From contig NZ_LIYD01000005.1 in assembly GCF_001278115.1 (NCBI RefSeq), forward strand, positions 517,196-581,195: a stretch of DNA of 64,000 nt, read 5' to 3'. Below, piece after piece: positions 26,612-35,365 of this stretch (positions are counted from its first letter, which is position 1; each line of letters starts with the position of its first letter). The translations under genes were made by a program, and so were the position numbers. The stretch is from Flavobacterium akiainvivens (lineage in GTDB: Bacteria; Bacteroidota; Bacteroidia; Flavobacteriales; Flavobacteriaceae). A model generated the notes under the pieces. That model did not search any database, was not told where the DNA came from, and saw only the letters and a list, made by a program, of their open reading frames with translations.

Positions 26612-27154
26612 TTGCAGGACGAGAAGGAATTTATAGCACAGTTGCTTGACCCTAAAACGCAGCAGGCCGCATTTAACCGCCTTGTAGGGCAGTATAGCAG
26701 GCCGCTGTACAGCCATATACGCAACATTGTGCTTAGCCACGATGATGCCGACGACGTGCTGCAAAACACCTTTGTAAAGGTGTTCCAGAACCTTAAAAAT
26801 TTTAAAGGAGAGAGCAAACTGTTTAGCTGGATGTACCGCATTGCTACTAATGAGGCCATTACCTTTATAAACCAAAGGGCTAAGAAAAGCGGCATAAGCA
26901 GCGAAGAAGTACAGCAAAAAGCTATCATGAACCTGCAAGCCGATGAGTATTTTGAGGGCGATACACTTCAGCTAAAACTACAGCAGGCTATTGCCAGGCT
27001 GCCTGAAAAACAGCAGCTTGTGTTTAAAATGCGCTATTTTGAAGACCTGAAGTATGAAGATATATCTGAAATACTGGGCACGTCTGTAGGGGCGTTAAAG
27101 GCATCTTACCACCATGCCGCCAAAAAAATTGAAGAATACATAAACCACCATTAA
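26612..27154 (+). CDS. RNA polymerase ECF sigma factor
   Basis: This 180-residue sigma-70 family protein has region 2 (about 25-90, with DADDVLQNTFVKVFQNL) and region 4 (about 125-175, with LPEKQQLVFKMRYFEDLKY and VGALKASYHHAAKKI). A stop codon lies just upstream in frame and the first in-frame ATG is far inside, so TTG 26612 is the start. The next two genes encode a one-TM protein and a secreted Spy-like sensor, a typical regulatory trio in flavobacteria. The signal is probably envelope stress or a metal, but is not shown. Confidence 0.9.
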   Translation: MQDEKEFIAQLLDPKTQQAAFNRLVGQYSRPLYSHIRNIVLSHDDADDVLQNTFVKVFQNLKNFKGESKLFSWMYRIATNEAITFINQRAKKSGISSEEVQQKAIMNLQADEYFEGDTLQLKLQQAIARLPEKQQLVFKMRYFEDLKYEDISEILGTSVGALKASYHHAAKKIEEYINHH

Positions 27155-27179
27155 ACCATTTGCAATTAATTTAGTCTTA
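27153..27179 (+). promoter_or_regulatory. Second copy of the ECF-like promoter motif
   Basis: AAACC (27153-27157), 16 bases, then GTCTTA (27174-27179). It overlaps the stop codon of the sigma gene and ends only 6 bases before the next ATG, so any transcript would be nearly leaderless. Confidence 0.45.
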
Positions 27180-27184
27180 ACACC

Positions 27185-27595
27185 ATGAGCCAGTTTAAAT
27201 TAGATGAAGGAGATAACATAAAGTCCGGGTTCAGTACGCCCAATGGCTACTTTGAAGGCTTTGCTGACAGGCTTTCAGAAAGGCTTGCTATTGCTAATGA
27301 ACCCAAAGTAGTGCCGCTTTACAGGCGCAGGCCGGTATGGTTAAGTGCTGCTGCTGTGTTTGTTATACTGCTGGGGCTTGGCATTTTCTTTAAAGATATG
27401 ATAGTACCCAAAACGGTTCAGCCTGATGCCGAGGCTATTGAAAGTTACCTGGTGTACCAGCAGGGTATTAATTCTTACGATCTTATCCAAAACCTTGATG
27501 TTCAGGATATAAAGGAGATAGAGGTGTCGCTGGATGATATTCCTGATGACGCCATTCAGGACTACTTAACCACCGAAGATATTTACCTGGAATAA
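27185..27595 (+). CDS. Single-pass membrane protein, putative anti-sigma factor
   Basis: This 136-residue protein has a cytosolic N-terminus with NGYFEGFADRLSERL, one transmembrane helix at about 51-70 and an acidic periplasmic tail. Flavobacterial operons place such a protein between an ECF sigma gene and a Spy-like sensor gene. The N-terminal helix could bind the sigma factor, as in other small anti-sigmas, but no zinc HxxxCxxC motif is present. The role is inferred from position only. Confidence 0.72.
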   Translation: MSQFKLDEGDNIKSGFSTPNGYFEGFADRLSERLAIANEPKVVPLYRRRPVWLSAAAVFVILLGLGIFFKDMIVPKTVQPDAEAIESYLVYQQGINSYDLIQNLDVQDIKEIEVSLDDIPDDAIQDYLTTEDIYLE

Positions 27596-27618
27596 TACAA
27601 CCACCGCAATAAACAACA

Positions 27619-28080
27619 ATGAAAATGAAAATGAAGTTACTAACGCCGCTGCTTTTGCTGTTCAGCATCAGTATGTTAGCGCAAAAAGACCACAAGGAAA
27701 AATGGGAGCAGATCAAGGCGCTCAAGGTTTCTTTCCTTACTACCGAATTAAGTTTAACCCCCCAGGAATCAGAGAAGTTTTGGCCGGTTTACAATGTTTA
27801 TGAGGAAAAACAATGGCAGATAAGGCACGATAAAATGCGCCCCATCATAAAAAAGATAGACGAAGTGGGCTTTGATAAGGTGAATGAAAAAGATGCAGCA
27901 GCTTATCTGGAGAAGTTGCAAGATGCTGAAGAAGAGCTTCTTACTTTAAGGAATAAACTTATCTCTGACCTAAAACCCATTATTGGCTCTGCCAGGTTGC
28001 TAAAACTCAAGAAAGCTGAGGACGACTTCAACAAAAAACTCCTGGAAAAATATAAGGATAAGGACAAAAAGAAAAACTAA
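27619..28080 (+). CDS. Spy/CpxP-like secreted sensor of the ECF sigma operon
   Basis: This 153-residue protein has a Sec signal (about 1-21, cut before QKDHKEK) and a helical body with LTPQESEKFWPVYNVYEEK, a variant of the LTxxQ motif of Spy and CpxP. Relatives are labelled sensor of ECF-type sigma factor. It would act in the periplasm, possibly binding misfolded protein or metal and relaying to the membrane protein upstream. It ends with a lysine-rich tail and a strong terminator. Confidence 0.82.
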   Translation: MKMKMKLLTPLLLLFSISMLAQKDHKEKWEQIKALKVSFLTTELSLTPQESEKFWPVYNVYEEKQWQIRHDKMRPIIKKIDEVGFDKVNEKDAAAYLEKLQDAEEELLTLRNKLISDLKPIIGSARLLKLKKAEDDFNKKLLEKYKDKDKKKN

Positions 28081-28104
28081 AAGGCTCATTATGAGCCTTT
28101 TTTG
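28080..28104. terminator. Bidirectional terminator of the sigma operon
   Basis: The stem AAAGGCTCA/TGAGCCTTT (28080-28088 with 28092-28100) has a 3-base loop and a T run. It sits between convergent genes and the A-rich left flank can serve the helicase gene. Confidence 0.82.
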
Positions 28105-28105
28105 T

Positions 28106-29659
28106 TTAATTTAACTTGTTGAGTTCTATATCTTCGTCTTCATCATCGTTATCCTTAACCTTGTGGAAAATACGGCCTATCATCACACTTAGGCGGTTTT
28201 TGTAATCTTCCACAAGCCACTCACGATAGTTTTTAGTTGTCTTAGACAGCAACTTAGCATACTGTTTAACCCTGTATTCAATATCGCCATCCAGCTCGCG
28301 GGCCAGTTTGCGGGCTTCGCTAACCGTTTCGCTGTTTTCAATACACATAAAGGCATGCTGGCGTATTGACTTCTCAATCACCACTTTAGGCTTTTCTTTA
28401 TCATCAGTAGCCTGCCTGAATTCGGCCTCTACATCAAACGTAACATCCAGAGTATTAGCAAATTTAGCCCTTAGCTCATCGGTCATGGTGTACACATGGT
28501 AACTCTCGATTTCGGCGTCGGAGCGTATATTCTCCAGGAACAGTTCCGGGTTCTTAAAAATGTAGTGCCAGTCTACCGGGTCGCTCCATAAACCAAAGCG
28601 TTGTGCGTTGTTACCCAGGTCAATAACCGTAAAATAGTCCTTGTTTGGCAGCTTGCGCGAACCACGGCCTATCATCTGGAAGTACAGCGTTAGCGACCTC
28701 GTGGCGCGGTTAAGTATTATGGTTTCAACCGTTGGTTCATCAAAACCGGTGGTAAGTATTGATACTGAGGTAAGTATGGCGTCAGGGGTCTTCCTGAACC
28801 AGCTTAGTATTTTCTTGCGTTCTACATCGGGCGTCTTGTTGTCGAGGTGCTTAATGGGTAATCCAGCTGCTTTAAATGTTTCATAAACATAGAGCGATGT
28901 ATTGATACCGTTATTGAAAATCAGTGTTTTACGTCCAGAAGAACGCGCCACATACGACTGTAATAACAAATCCTGCATTATGGTACGGGAGTACAGTTCA
29001 TCTGAAGATGATACCGTATAATCGCCGTTAATGCCTAATTTTAAAGAAGTTAGCTCCACATCATAGCCATACATTGCTGCATTTGCAAGGAAGCCTTTGT
29101 CAATCAGGGCTTTAATAGGTTCGCCCGTAATAAGCTCATCATAGGTTTCATACATAGGTAATTCTATGTTAGAGCTTAAGGGTGTGGCAGTTACGCCCAA
29201 AAACAGCGAATCTTTAAAGTAGGTAAAAAGCTTACGGAAGGAGTTGTAATGCGCCTCGTCTACAATAACCAGTCCCACATAATCCATGTGGAACTTCTTG
29301 TCTTTCAGGCGGTTATTAAGTGTTTCAACCATAGCCACATAGCAGTCAAAATCGTTATCCTGTGGCAGGTCTTTAACGGCGCTGTCTATTATGGTGTTGC
29401 GCACCCCAAAGCCGTTAAGCATTTGCGATGTTTGCTTGCTAAGCTCAATCCTGTGGGTGAGTACCAGCACTTTTCGGCCGTATTTCTCTATGAAACGGCG
29501 TGCTATTTCGCTAAAAATCACGGTTTTACCGCCGCCGGTTGGCAGCTGGTAGAGCAGGTGGTAGTTGTTGGGCTTGCCCTCAAACTTCTCAAAAATGGCG
29601 TCGATGTCCTGCTGTTGGTAGTTGTACAGCTCTTTCCTTTCGGCTTCTTCCGGTTGCAT
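28106..29659 (-). CDS. DEAD/DEAH-box superfamily II helicase
   Basis: This 517-residue SF2 helicase/ATPase has motif I LPTGGGKTVIFSE (about 40-52), motif II VDEAHYNS, motif III GVTATPL and motif VI QMIGRGSRKLP followed by YFTVIDLGNN. The layout resembles the RadD/YejH and restriction ResIII group, with a C-terminal charged extension of about 130 residues. It probably works on DNA repair or RNA substrates in the cytosol. It is monocistronic with a TATTTTTG box upstream at 29677-29684. Confidence 0.88.
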   Translation of the reverse strand: MQPEEAERKELYNYQQQDIDAIFEKFEGKPNNYHLLYQLPTGGGKTVIFSEIARRFIEKYGRKVLVLTHRIELSKQTSQMLNGFGVRNTIIDSAVKDLPQDNDFDCYVAMVETLNNRLKDKKFHMDYVGLVIVDEAHYNSFRKLFTYFKDSLFLGVTATPLSSNIELPMYETYDELITGEPIKALIDKGFLANAAMYGYDVELTSLKLGINGDYTVSSSDELYSRTIMQDLLLQSYVARSSGRKTLIFNNGINTSLYVYETFKAAGLPIKHLDNKTPDVERKKILSWFRKTPDAILTSVSILTTGFDEPTVETIILNRATRSLTLYFQMIGRGSRKLPNKDYFTVIDLGNNAQRFGLWSDPVDWHYIFKNPELFLENIRSDAEIESYHVYTMTDELRAKFANTLDVTFDVEAEFRQATDDKEKPKVVIEKSIRQHAFMCIENSETVSEARKLARELDGDIEYRVKQYAKLLSKTTKNYREWLVEDYKNRLSVMIGRIFHKVKDNDDEDEDIELNKLN

Positions 29660-29676
29660 GGGCAGTTACTAAACAA

Positions 29677-29684
29677 CAAAAATA
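29677..29684 (-). promoter_or_regulatory. Putative -7 box of the helicase gene
   Basis: The minus strand reads TATTTTTG, 18 bases upstream of the start codon. Confidence 0.5.
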
Positions 29685-29916
29685 AAATTTTAGTTAGATA
29701 TATCTGTTTAAAAAATCTTAATTGTTTTTCTAATTTTCATATTCAGAAATAACCTACGGTTATCTTGCGAAAAGTGCTTAATTTTTCACTTTTGGACTTC
29801 GAAATTCAAAATCAAAATAGCGTATTATTACAAGTGGTGTTTTTTGGTCTTTTAGCCAAATTTTAGCTCGTAAAATAAATTATAAAATTTTCCTTTTATT
29901 TATTAGAAAATATTCT

Positions 29917-29924
29917 TAACTTTG
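29917..29924 (+). promoter_or_regulatory. Putative -7 box of endonuclease V
   Basis: TAACTTTG matches TAnnTTTG, 15 bases before the ATG. The rest of the 279-base gap (29660-29938) holds the divergent helicase promoter and a short AAAAGTG/CACTTTT inverted repeat near 29770-29793, and I see no gene in it. Confidence 0.55.
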
Positions 29925-29938
29925 TACCGAAGATTTTA

Positions 29939-30658
29939 ATGCAGATGATACCAAACTATAACAACCTGCCGCTTGACCAAGCAACGCGAATGCAAAACGA
30001 GATGAAGGGCAACATCTTGCTTGCCGGTTTGCAGGGTAAGGTTGTTACAATAGGAGGGGCAGATATTTCGCATAATAAATATGAAGACACCGTATATGCG
30101 GGCATTGTGGTGCTGAGCTATCCGCAAATGACACTGCTAAGCTATTCTTTAGTGGTTAGTGAGACTAAGTTCCCTTATGTGCCGGGGTATTTAGGCTTTC
30201 GCGAAGTACCCGCATTGCTCGAGGCCTGGCAACAGTTACCGCAAAAACCGGATATTATGGTGCTCGACGGGCAGGGCATAACACATCCCCGGCGAATGGG
30301 TATAGCCAGCCATTTCGGGCTGTTGGCTAATTGTGCTGCTATAGGTTGTGCAAAGAATATGCTGTATGGTAAGTTCCCGGAGCTTGGGGAAGAAAAGTTT
30401 AGCAGCAGCCCGATAACTAACGGGGGTGAGTTGTTGGGCTATGCGCTGCGCACAAAGCAGGGGGTAAAGCCGGTATATATTTCACCCGGTAATACGGTAA
30501 GCGTACCGCAAAGCCTTGAAATTATGAACAATTGTATAGGCAAACACCGCATACCTGAACCTACGCGACTGGCACATAACGCGGTAAACCTGCTGCGCAC
30601 AGGCAATTTAAAGCCCGGTTACCACAGCCTTAACCCGCAAATGGATCTCTTTGGATAG
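29939..30658 (+). CDS. nfi: Endonuclease V (deoxyinosine 3'-endonuclease)
   Basis: This 239-residue nuclease nicks DNA one base 3' of deoxyinosine and starts repair of deaminated bases. Metal ligands line up with the Thermotoga enzyme: Asp42 in GGADISHN, Glu89 in GYLGFREVP and Asp110 in VLDGQG. The wedge motif FPYVPGYLGFRE and the HPRRMGIASHFG block are intact. An ATG two codons later is an alternative start. It stands alone with its own promoter, and an octamer-word hairpin follows its stop. Confidence 0.94.
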   Translation: MQMIPNYNNLPLDQATRMQNEMKGNILLAGLQGKVVTIGGADISHNKYEDTVYAGIVVLSYPQMTLLSYSLVVSETKFPYVPGYLGFREVPALLEAWQQLPQKPDIMVLDGQGITHPRRMGIASHFGLLANCAAIGCAKNMLYGKFPELGEEKFSSSPITNGGELLGYALRTKQGVKPVYISPGNTVSVPQSLEIMNNCIGKHRIPEPTRLAHNAVNLLRTGNLKPGYHSLNPQMDLFG

Positions 30659-30783
30659 ATTATTGGATTTTTAGATGGTTCAATTGCTCGACTTAATCAA
30701 TACTTATAAACCTGAATAACAAGGCTATTATAGGATTCGAGTGAAGCTATCTAATAATCGAACCATCTAAAAATCCAACAATC
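30659..30783. repeat. Octamer-word inverted repeat between nfi and the PIG-L gene
   Basis: The left arm near 30658-30681 reads GATTATTG, GATTTTTA, GATGGTTC. The right arm (30758-30783) is its reverse complement with about one mismatch in 24. The 75-base loop contains CGAGTGAAGC. The element fills the whole gap between two convergent genes. Confidence 0.82.
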
Positions 30784-33261
30784 CTATTGGCCAATCGCTA
30801 TCAAATTAGCCATAAGCCTGTAGGCGCCGCTAACGCCCTCGGGCAGTTCACGGAAAAAGCTCAGGCCGGTGTATACATAATAGCCCTTACCGTACTTTGC
30901 AACCAGTATGGCGCTTTTTTTGTCAGGTTCGCCCTTATCGTGGCTTGAAATTATTGGGGTGTATTCCGGTGCCCATTCGTCAGGGTAGTATAGGCCCTGT
31001 TCCTGTACCCAGCCTTTAAAATCGGCTTCGGTAAGCTTGTTAGGGTAATTTAGCACGGGGTGTTTGGGATCTATAAACGTTACCTGGGCATCTTCCTCAG
31101 TAACCCTGTCCCTCGATATGCGGAATGGGTAGGGGCCAACGTTCTTTGTGGTCAGTGCGCCGGTAGTGTTGTACTGCACCACCATAGTGCCGCCCTGGTG
31201 TACATAATCAAGCAGGGTTTGCTGCTTGTAGGCAAGGCCATCGAGCACGTTGTAGGCGCGTATGCCCACCACTACAGCGTCAAATTTTTTCAACTTTTCA
31301 GCAGATAGGTCGCCTATGCCAATAAGGGTAACGTTATAGCCCATTTGCTCAAGGCTTGCCGGTACGTTGTCTCCTGCGCCCATCAGGTAAGCTATGTCTT
31401 TGCCCTTAATGCGCACATTGGCACGGGTAAACTTGGCCGTGCTGGGCAACAGTACCTGCTGTATGTTTATGTGAGGGTAGTTTATAATGGTTTGTTCCAG
31501 GTCATATTCCCTGCCATCCATAGTGGCAATACTGCGGCCGGTAACTTCGCTGGGTGCATCGGGCGCGGTAACCTCAAACTCAACCGTAACCTCGCTGCCC
31601 TTGGTTTTCAGGTCAAACGGAATACTGGCTGGGGTAACCTCCCATCCGGCAGGCAGTTCAAAGCGCAGGCTACCTTTGCAGTTATCTTTCCCGGCCTTGA
31701 TTTTTATGCTCACGGTTTGGCTGTCATCATCGGTAAACAGCTGTACCTTGTTGGCAATGCGTGTGGTAACAGCCGGAATTATGTCCAGCGGCTGGTACAC
31801 CTCGCCATCAACAGGGTCGTTGTATTTATACACAATTTGTTTAGGAAATCCAAAGGTAGTGCCGTTAATATCTACGGTAAACAGCAGGTTCAGGTTCCTT
31901 ATAATATCTGGGATGCCAATTTTTTTAAGGTCGTTTACAGCATACATACCTGCCGTGCCGGGTTCCATAAGCCAGTAGGGCGAGGTGTAGGCAAAGTTAT
32001 CGGGCACTTTAACGTCATATTCGCCGCTTTGGCCCTGGTTATTTTTAAGGGAGATGCCCATTTTTTGGGTCGAGATGTTCGAAAGCGTAATGTTTATGCC
32101 GCTGCGGTTTATGGCTTCCCATTTTACCTTGAGCGTGCTGCCGGGTGTAATGCTCTGCACATCGGCCACAGCCTCAAGGTACAGGCCGCTGCAATCGGCA
32201 ATAATTTCTTTAAGTTCTTCCGTTTTCTGCCATTTCCAGTAACCGTCTTCAAGCGCCATAACCTGGTTGTAAACCGCTATAAGCGCAGGCACTGAGGCTG
32301 ATGGGTTCTTAAAGTCATAATTTTTCATGATGGCTGCCACGGCATCGCCTATGGCCTTGCCGCCTTTAACGCGGTTCCATGAGGTGTCTATGCCTTCAAA
32401 CAGGTTCAGGTTTTTACGGTCCTTAAAATCAGGGCCTTTTATAAGTTCCAGGTATTCCATGTCTTCGCCGCGTTCGCCGGTAGAACCAAAGCCCTGGCTT
32501 TTGTGCCTGCTGCGGCTAAGGGCGGCAATTTCCTGGTTCGATTTGCCCAGCAGCGGGTAGTAGCTGCCGGTGGAGATGTTTACGTACTTTGACTTATCGG
32601 CTTTCTCAAAGTTTTCCTTACCGCCAAAAAACCACCACGACACGTTAAAAAACAGGCGTTGCGGCGCCCATGCTGTGGTATATTTCAGTTGGTTGGGTTC
32701 ATAGTTTTTATCCTGTGCCAGTTCAAAGGCTTCCTGTGCCAGCATGGCCGATGATGTGTGGTGGCCGTGGGTGGTGCCCGGCGAACGGTGGTCAAACCTT
32801 GTAATGATAACATCGGGCTGAAAGTTACGTATCACCCAAACCATGTCCTGTAATACCTGCTCTTTGTCCCATATTTGCAGGGTTTCATTGGGCATTTTGC
32901 TGAACCCGAAGTCATTGGCGCGGCTAAAAAACTGTTCGCCCCCGTCTATCTTGCGGGCTTCTATAAGTTCTTGCGTGCGGATTACGCCCAACAGTTCGCG
33001 CAGCTCGGTGCCAATAAGGTTCTGTCCGCCGTCGCCACGGGTAAGCGACAAATAGCCGGTGCGGGCAAGGCTGGTATTGGCAAGGTAGGATATCAGGCGG
33101 GTATTCTCATCATCAGGGTGTGCGGCAAGGTACAGTGCCGACCCTAAAAAGTTGAGTTTCTCAATCTTGTGGTATATTTCTGCCGAAGTAGGCTTTTCGG
33201 GCTGCTGGGCATGGCTTACGCCAAAAATAAGCAGCAGGGCATATAGCAGGCTTTTGTGCAT
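30784..33261 (-). CDS. PIG-L (LmbE) family deacetylase, large secreted form
   Basis: This 825-residue protein has a Sec signal (about 1-18, cut before QQPEKP). The N-terminal LmbE/PIG-L domain carries the zinc motif HPDDE at 48-52 and the partner histidines HGHH at 165-168, for deacetylation of an N-acetylated sugar. The remaining ~500 residues are beta-sandwich modules, including a stretch like NEW3/NPCBM-associated domains (about 500-600) and a ThuA/GATase-like end. Export to the periplasm is implied; the substrate is unknown. It is the last gene of a six-gene minus-strand operon. Confidence 0.88.
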   Translation of the reverse strand: MHKSLLYALLLIFGVSHAQQPEKPTSAEIYHKIEKLNFLGSALYLAAHPDDENTRLISYLANTSLARTGYLSLTRGDGGQNLIGTELRELLGVIRTQELIEARKIDGGEQFFSRANDFGFSKMPNETLQIWDKEQVLQDMVWVIRNFQPDVIITRFDHRSPGTTHGHHTSSAMLAQEAFELAQDKNYEPNQLKYTTAWAPQRLFFNVSWWFFGGKENFEKADKSKYVNISTGSYYPLLGKSNQEIAALSRSRHKSQGFGSTGERGEDMEYLELIKGPDFKDRKNLNLFEGIDTSWNRVKGGKAIGDAVAAIMKNYDFKNPSASVPALIAVYNQVMALEDGYWKWQKTEELKEIIADCSGLYLEAVADVQSITPGSTLKVKWEAINRSGINITLSNISTQKMGISLKNNQGQSGEYDVKVPDNFAYTSPYWLMEPGTAGMYAVNDLKKIGIPDIIRNLNLLFTVDINGTTFGFPKQIVYKYNDPVDGEVYQPLDIIPAVTTRIANKVQLFTDDDSQTVSIKIKAGKDNCKGSLRFELPAGWEVTPASIPFDLKTKGSEVTVEFEVTAPDAPSEVTGRSIATMDGREYDLEQTIINYPHINIQQVLLPSTAKFTRANVRIKGKDIAYLMGAGDNVPASLEQMGYNVTLIGIGDLSAEKLKKFDAVVVGIRAYNVLDGLAYKQQTLLDYVHQGGTMVVQYNTTGALTTKNVGPYPFRISRDRVTEEDAQVTFIDPKHPVLNYPNKLTEADFKGWVQEQGLYYPDEWAPEYTPIISSHDKGEPDKKSAILVAKYGKGYYVYTGLSFFRELPEGVSGAYRLMANLIAIGQ

Positions 33262-33272
33262 GTAGTAAATCT

Positions 33273-33803
33273 TTAGTCGTAAAATTCTTTGTCTTCCTGC
33301 TTTATGGGCACAATGCTCACGCCTTTTTGCAGCAGGAGGCTGTTGGGGTAGGTAATAATTTCGCCCTCACGGGTGCGCAGTATGGTATGGAAGGATTTTA
33401 TGTCTTCAATCTGTGCTTCTATGGGGAAATCTTTGTCGTGCACGCGAATTACATCGCCTATGCGGAACGGGAAGGTAAAAAACATAATCACCCCCGAGGT
33501 TATGTTGCTCAAAATGCTCCATTGTGCAAAAAACGCAACGCCTATAACGGCAAGTGTACCGCCTATAAAACCAAAAAGGCCGTCTTCTTTAATGCCCCAA
33601 ACGCCTACAAGGGCAACCACAAACAGTAAAAACATGGCATAGTCTATATACTTGCCTATAAGGTTGGTGCGGTGTTCGCTTAGGTGTGATGCCTTTGCGT
33701 ATCGTTTTGTAAGCTTGGTAATTATAAAGTTGAGTGCAATAAAAATCAGTATGGTTATAATGGTGCTTACTATCTCATTTTTATGTTCAAAATCGTCGAG
33801 CAT
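33273..33803 (-). CDS. Small mechanosensitive channel (MscS family)
   Basis: This 176-residue MscS-type channel protein has three membrane helices in the first ~100 residues. The pore-lining helix region is GGTLAVIGVAFFAQWSILSN and the beta domain follows (PFRIGDVIRV, YPNSLLLQKGVSIV). It lacks the C-terminal alpha/beta cage of E. coli MscS, so it is a minimal form. It lies 11 bases downstream of maf and 11 upstream of the PIG-L gene, inside the operon, and would release solutes on osmotic downshock. Confidence 0.88.
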   Translation of the reverse strand: MLDDFEHKNEIVSTIITILIFIALNFIITKLTKRYAKASHLSEHRTNLIGKYIDYAMFLLFVVALVGVWGIKEDGLFGFIGGTLAVIGVAFFAQWSILSNITSGVIMFFTFPFRIGDVIRVHDKDFPIEAQIEDIKSFHTILRTREGEIITYPNSLLLQKGVSIVPIKQEDKEFYD

Positions 33804-33814
33804 TTCATTGGGTT

Positions 33815-34399
33815 TTACGCAAATTTACTTAAATATTGGTAAACCTTGTCTACCGGCATGCCCACAACATTGGCATAAGAGCCGTCTATACGGGCAATGG
33901 CCACCAGGCCTATCCACTCCTGTATGCCATAAGAACCGGCCTTGTCAAACGGTTGGTAGTTGTCAAGGTAGTAGCGTATTTCTTTGTCTGTCAGAGGGTT
34001 AAAGGTAACGCGGGTGGTTTCGTTAAACACATCGGCCTTAGCCGCTGTTTTTATACAAACCGATGTTATAACCTCATGCGTTTTTCCCTGTAAAGACTGT
34101 AGCATGGCAAAGGCATCATTGTAATCCTTTGGCTTGCCCAGGGCTTTATTTTGGTGCCACACAATGGTGTCGCTGGTTATGGCAATCTCATTTTCGGCCA
34201 GGGTGTCTTCCAGCGCTGCGGCCTTTAGTTTGGCCAGGTAGTCGGTAATTTCAGCGCCCTGAAGGTGGTCAGGATAAATTTCCTCCACATCTTTAAGGCG
34301 GATTTCAAAGTCTACGTTAAGCTCCTTTAAAAACTGCTGCCTGCGGGGCGAACCCGATGCCAGTATCAGTTTGAAGTCCTTCAGTTTTTGTTTCAGCAT
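33815..34399 (-). CDS. maf: Maf-like nucleotide pyrophosphatase
   Basis: This 194-residue Maf/HAM1-like house-cleaning enzyme hydrolyses dTTP/UTP or modified nucleotides to monophosphates. It has ILASGSPRRQQFL (about 12-24), an ITSDTIVW Asp block and the GKPKDYNDAFAML helix of YhdE-type members. The first 83 bases of the gene overlap out of frame with the 3' end of the ubiA-like gene. The conserved start leaves no room to shorten it. It belongs to the minus-strand operon. Confidence 0.9.
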   Translation of the reverse strand: MLKQKLKDFKLILASGSPRRQQFLKELNVDFEIRLKDVEEIYPDHLQGAEITDYLAKLKAAALEDTLAENEIAITSDTIVWHQNKALGKPKDYNDAFAMLQSLQGKTHEVITSVCIKTAAKADVFNETTRVTFNPLTDKEIRYYLDNYQPFDKAGSYGIQEWIGLVAIARIDGSYANVVGMPVDKVYQYLSKFA

Positions 34400-35291
34400 C
34401 TGCTTTTAATTTTATGTTGAATGAAATAACTGCAATAGATAACGCCGTAAACAGCAGCACCAGCTTTAGTGCGCTCTCCATCTGGCGGAATTCTTTTTGT
34501 GTAGCGCCGTTCCACAATTTTATGATGCAGAATACCAGCGGCCCGCCTAAAAACAACAGTACAAAAGCCAGTGCAAACGGCAGGTTTATAAGGTATACCT
34601 TGCCATAAACCACCACGGCCAGTACCGGTAATATACAAAGGCCCAGCAGTATTTTAACCGTACGCGCCCTGCCCAGGGTAATGGGCAGCGTATTAAGCCC
34701 GGCGTTATAGTCGGCATCGCTGTTGGTAAGGTCGTTTATAAAGGTAAGTATCAGGTTTATAATAAAGGAAAAAATTATATAGTCCAGCAGTACCTCAAAC
34801 ATGGGTTTTGCCATAGAATAATTAATGTTGGTAAGCCCGAAATACATATTAAAAACGCCAATAGCCACAAGGGGCAGGGTCATAATCAATGCCAGTAAAA
34901 TATTGCTAATCAGCAGGCTTTGTTTAAGACTGGTAGCATACAGATAAAGCGTTGCCGCACCCACTACAAAAATACCCAGGTACATGGGCTTTTCGCCAAG
35001 GTTGGCCAGGTAGTAACCTATGCCCACACCCACCACGTTTAGGGCTATATAAATGTTATAAACGGTTGCCTCGCTTAGGCCTGACTTATCTTCGCGGCCC
35101 ACGCCATACGTGTTGTTCATTAAAAAGCCACCCGCGGCAATCAGCACGCAAGACAGCACCAGCAGCGCATACTGCCAGTCGTTAAGAAAAGGGCTAAAGC
35201 CTTCCTGCTGCGTTAAAAACCCGTATCGGAAAGAAAACATGGCAACTGCAAGGATTGCAAGGGCAGGAATGTTAAAAAGCTTGATCTTCAT
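34317..35291 (-). CDS. UbiA-family prenyltransferase-like protein
   Basis: This 324-residue integral membrane protein has about 9 helices, and relatives are often labelled geranylgeranylglycerol-phosphate geranylgeranyltransferase. The second Asp-rich motif is recognisable (NDLTNSDADYNAG). The first, normally NDxxDxxxD, reads NNTYGVGREDKSG and lacks the key aspartates, so catalysis may be altered or lost. The last ~27 residues, from KADAETK, read across the start of maf. This hints that an older stop was lost. The context is an envelope-type operon. Confidence 0.8.
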   Translation of the reverse strand: MKIKLFNIPALAILAVAMFSFRYGFLTQQEGFSPFLNDWQYALLVLSCVLIAAGGFLMNNTYGVGREDKSGLSEATVYNIYIALNVVGVGIGYYLANLGEKPMYLGIFVVGAATLYLYATSLKQSLLISNILLALIMTLPLVAIGVFNMYFGLTNINYSMAKPMFEVLLDYIIFSFIINLILTFINDLTNSDADYNAGLNTLPITLGRARTVKILLGLCILPVLAVVVYGKVYLINLPFALAFVLLFLGGPLVFCIIKLWNGATQKEFRQMESALKLVLLFTALSIAVISFNIKLKADAETKTEGLQTDTGIGFAPQAAVFKGA

Positions 35292-35365
35292 TTGTTTATT
35301 TAAAGATTGAAAAATTTAAATATTGAAAGATGTTTGGAATTTAAAATTTGTTTTTTGGAATTTTC

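Noticed and set aside
31345..32295. 316-codon plus-strand open frame
   Set aside because: It lies entirely antisense within the PIG-L deacetylase gene, has no recognisable domain, and its length follows from codon bias of the real gene.
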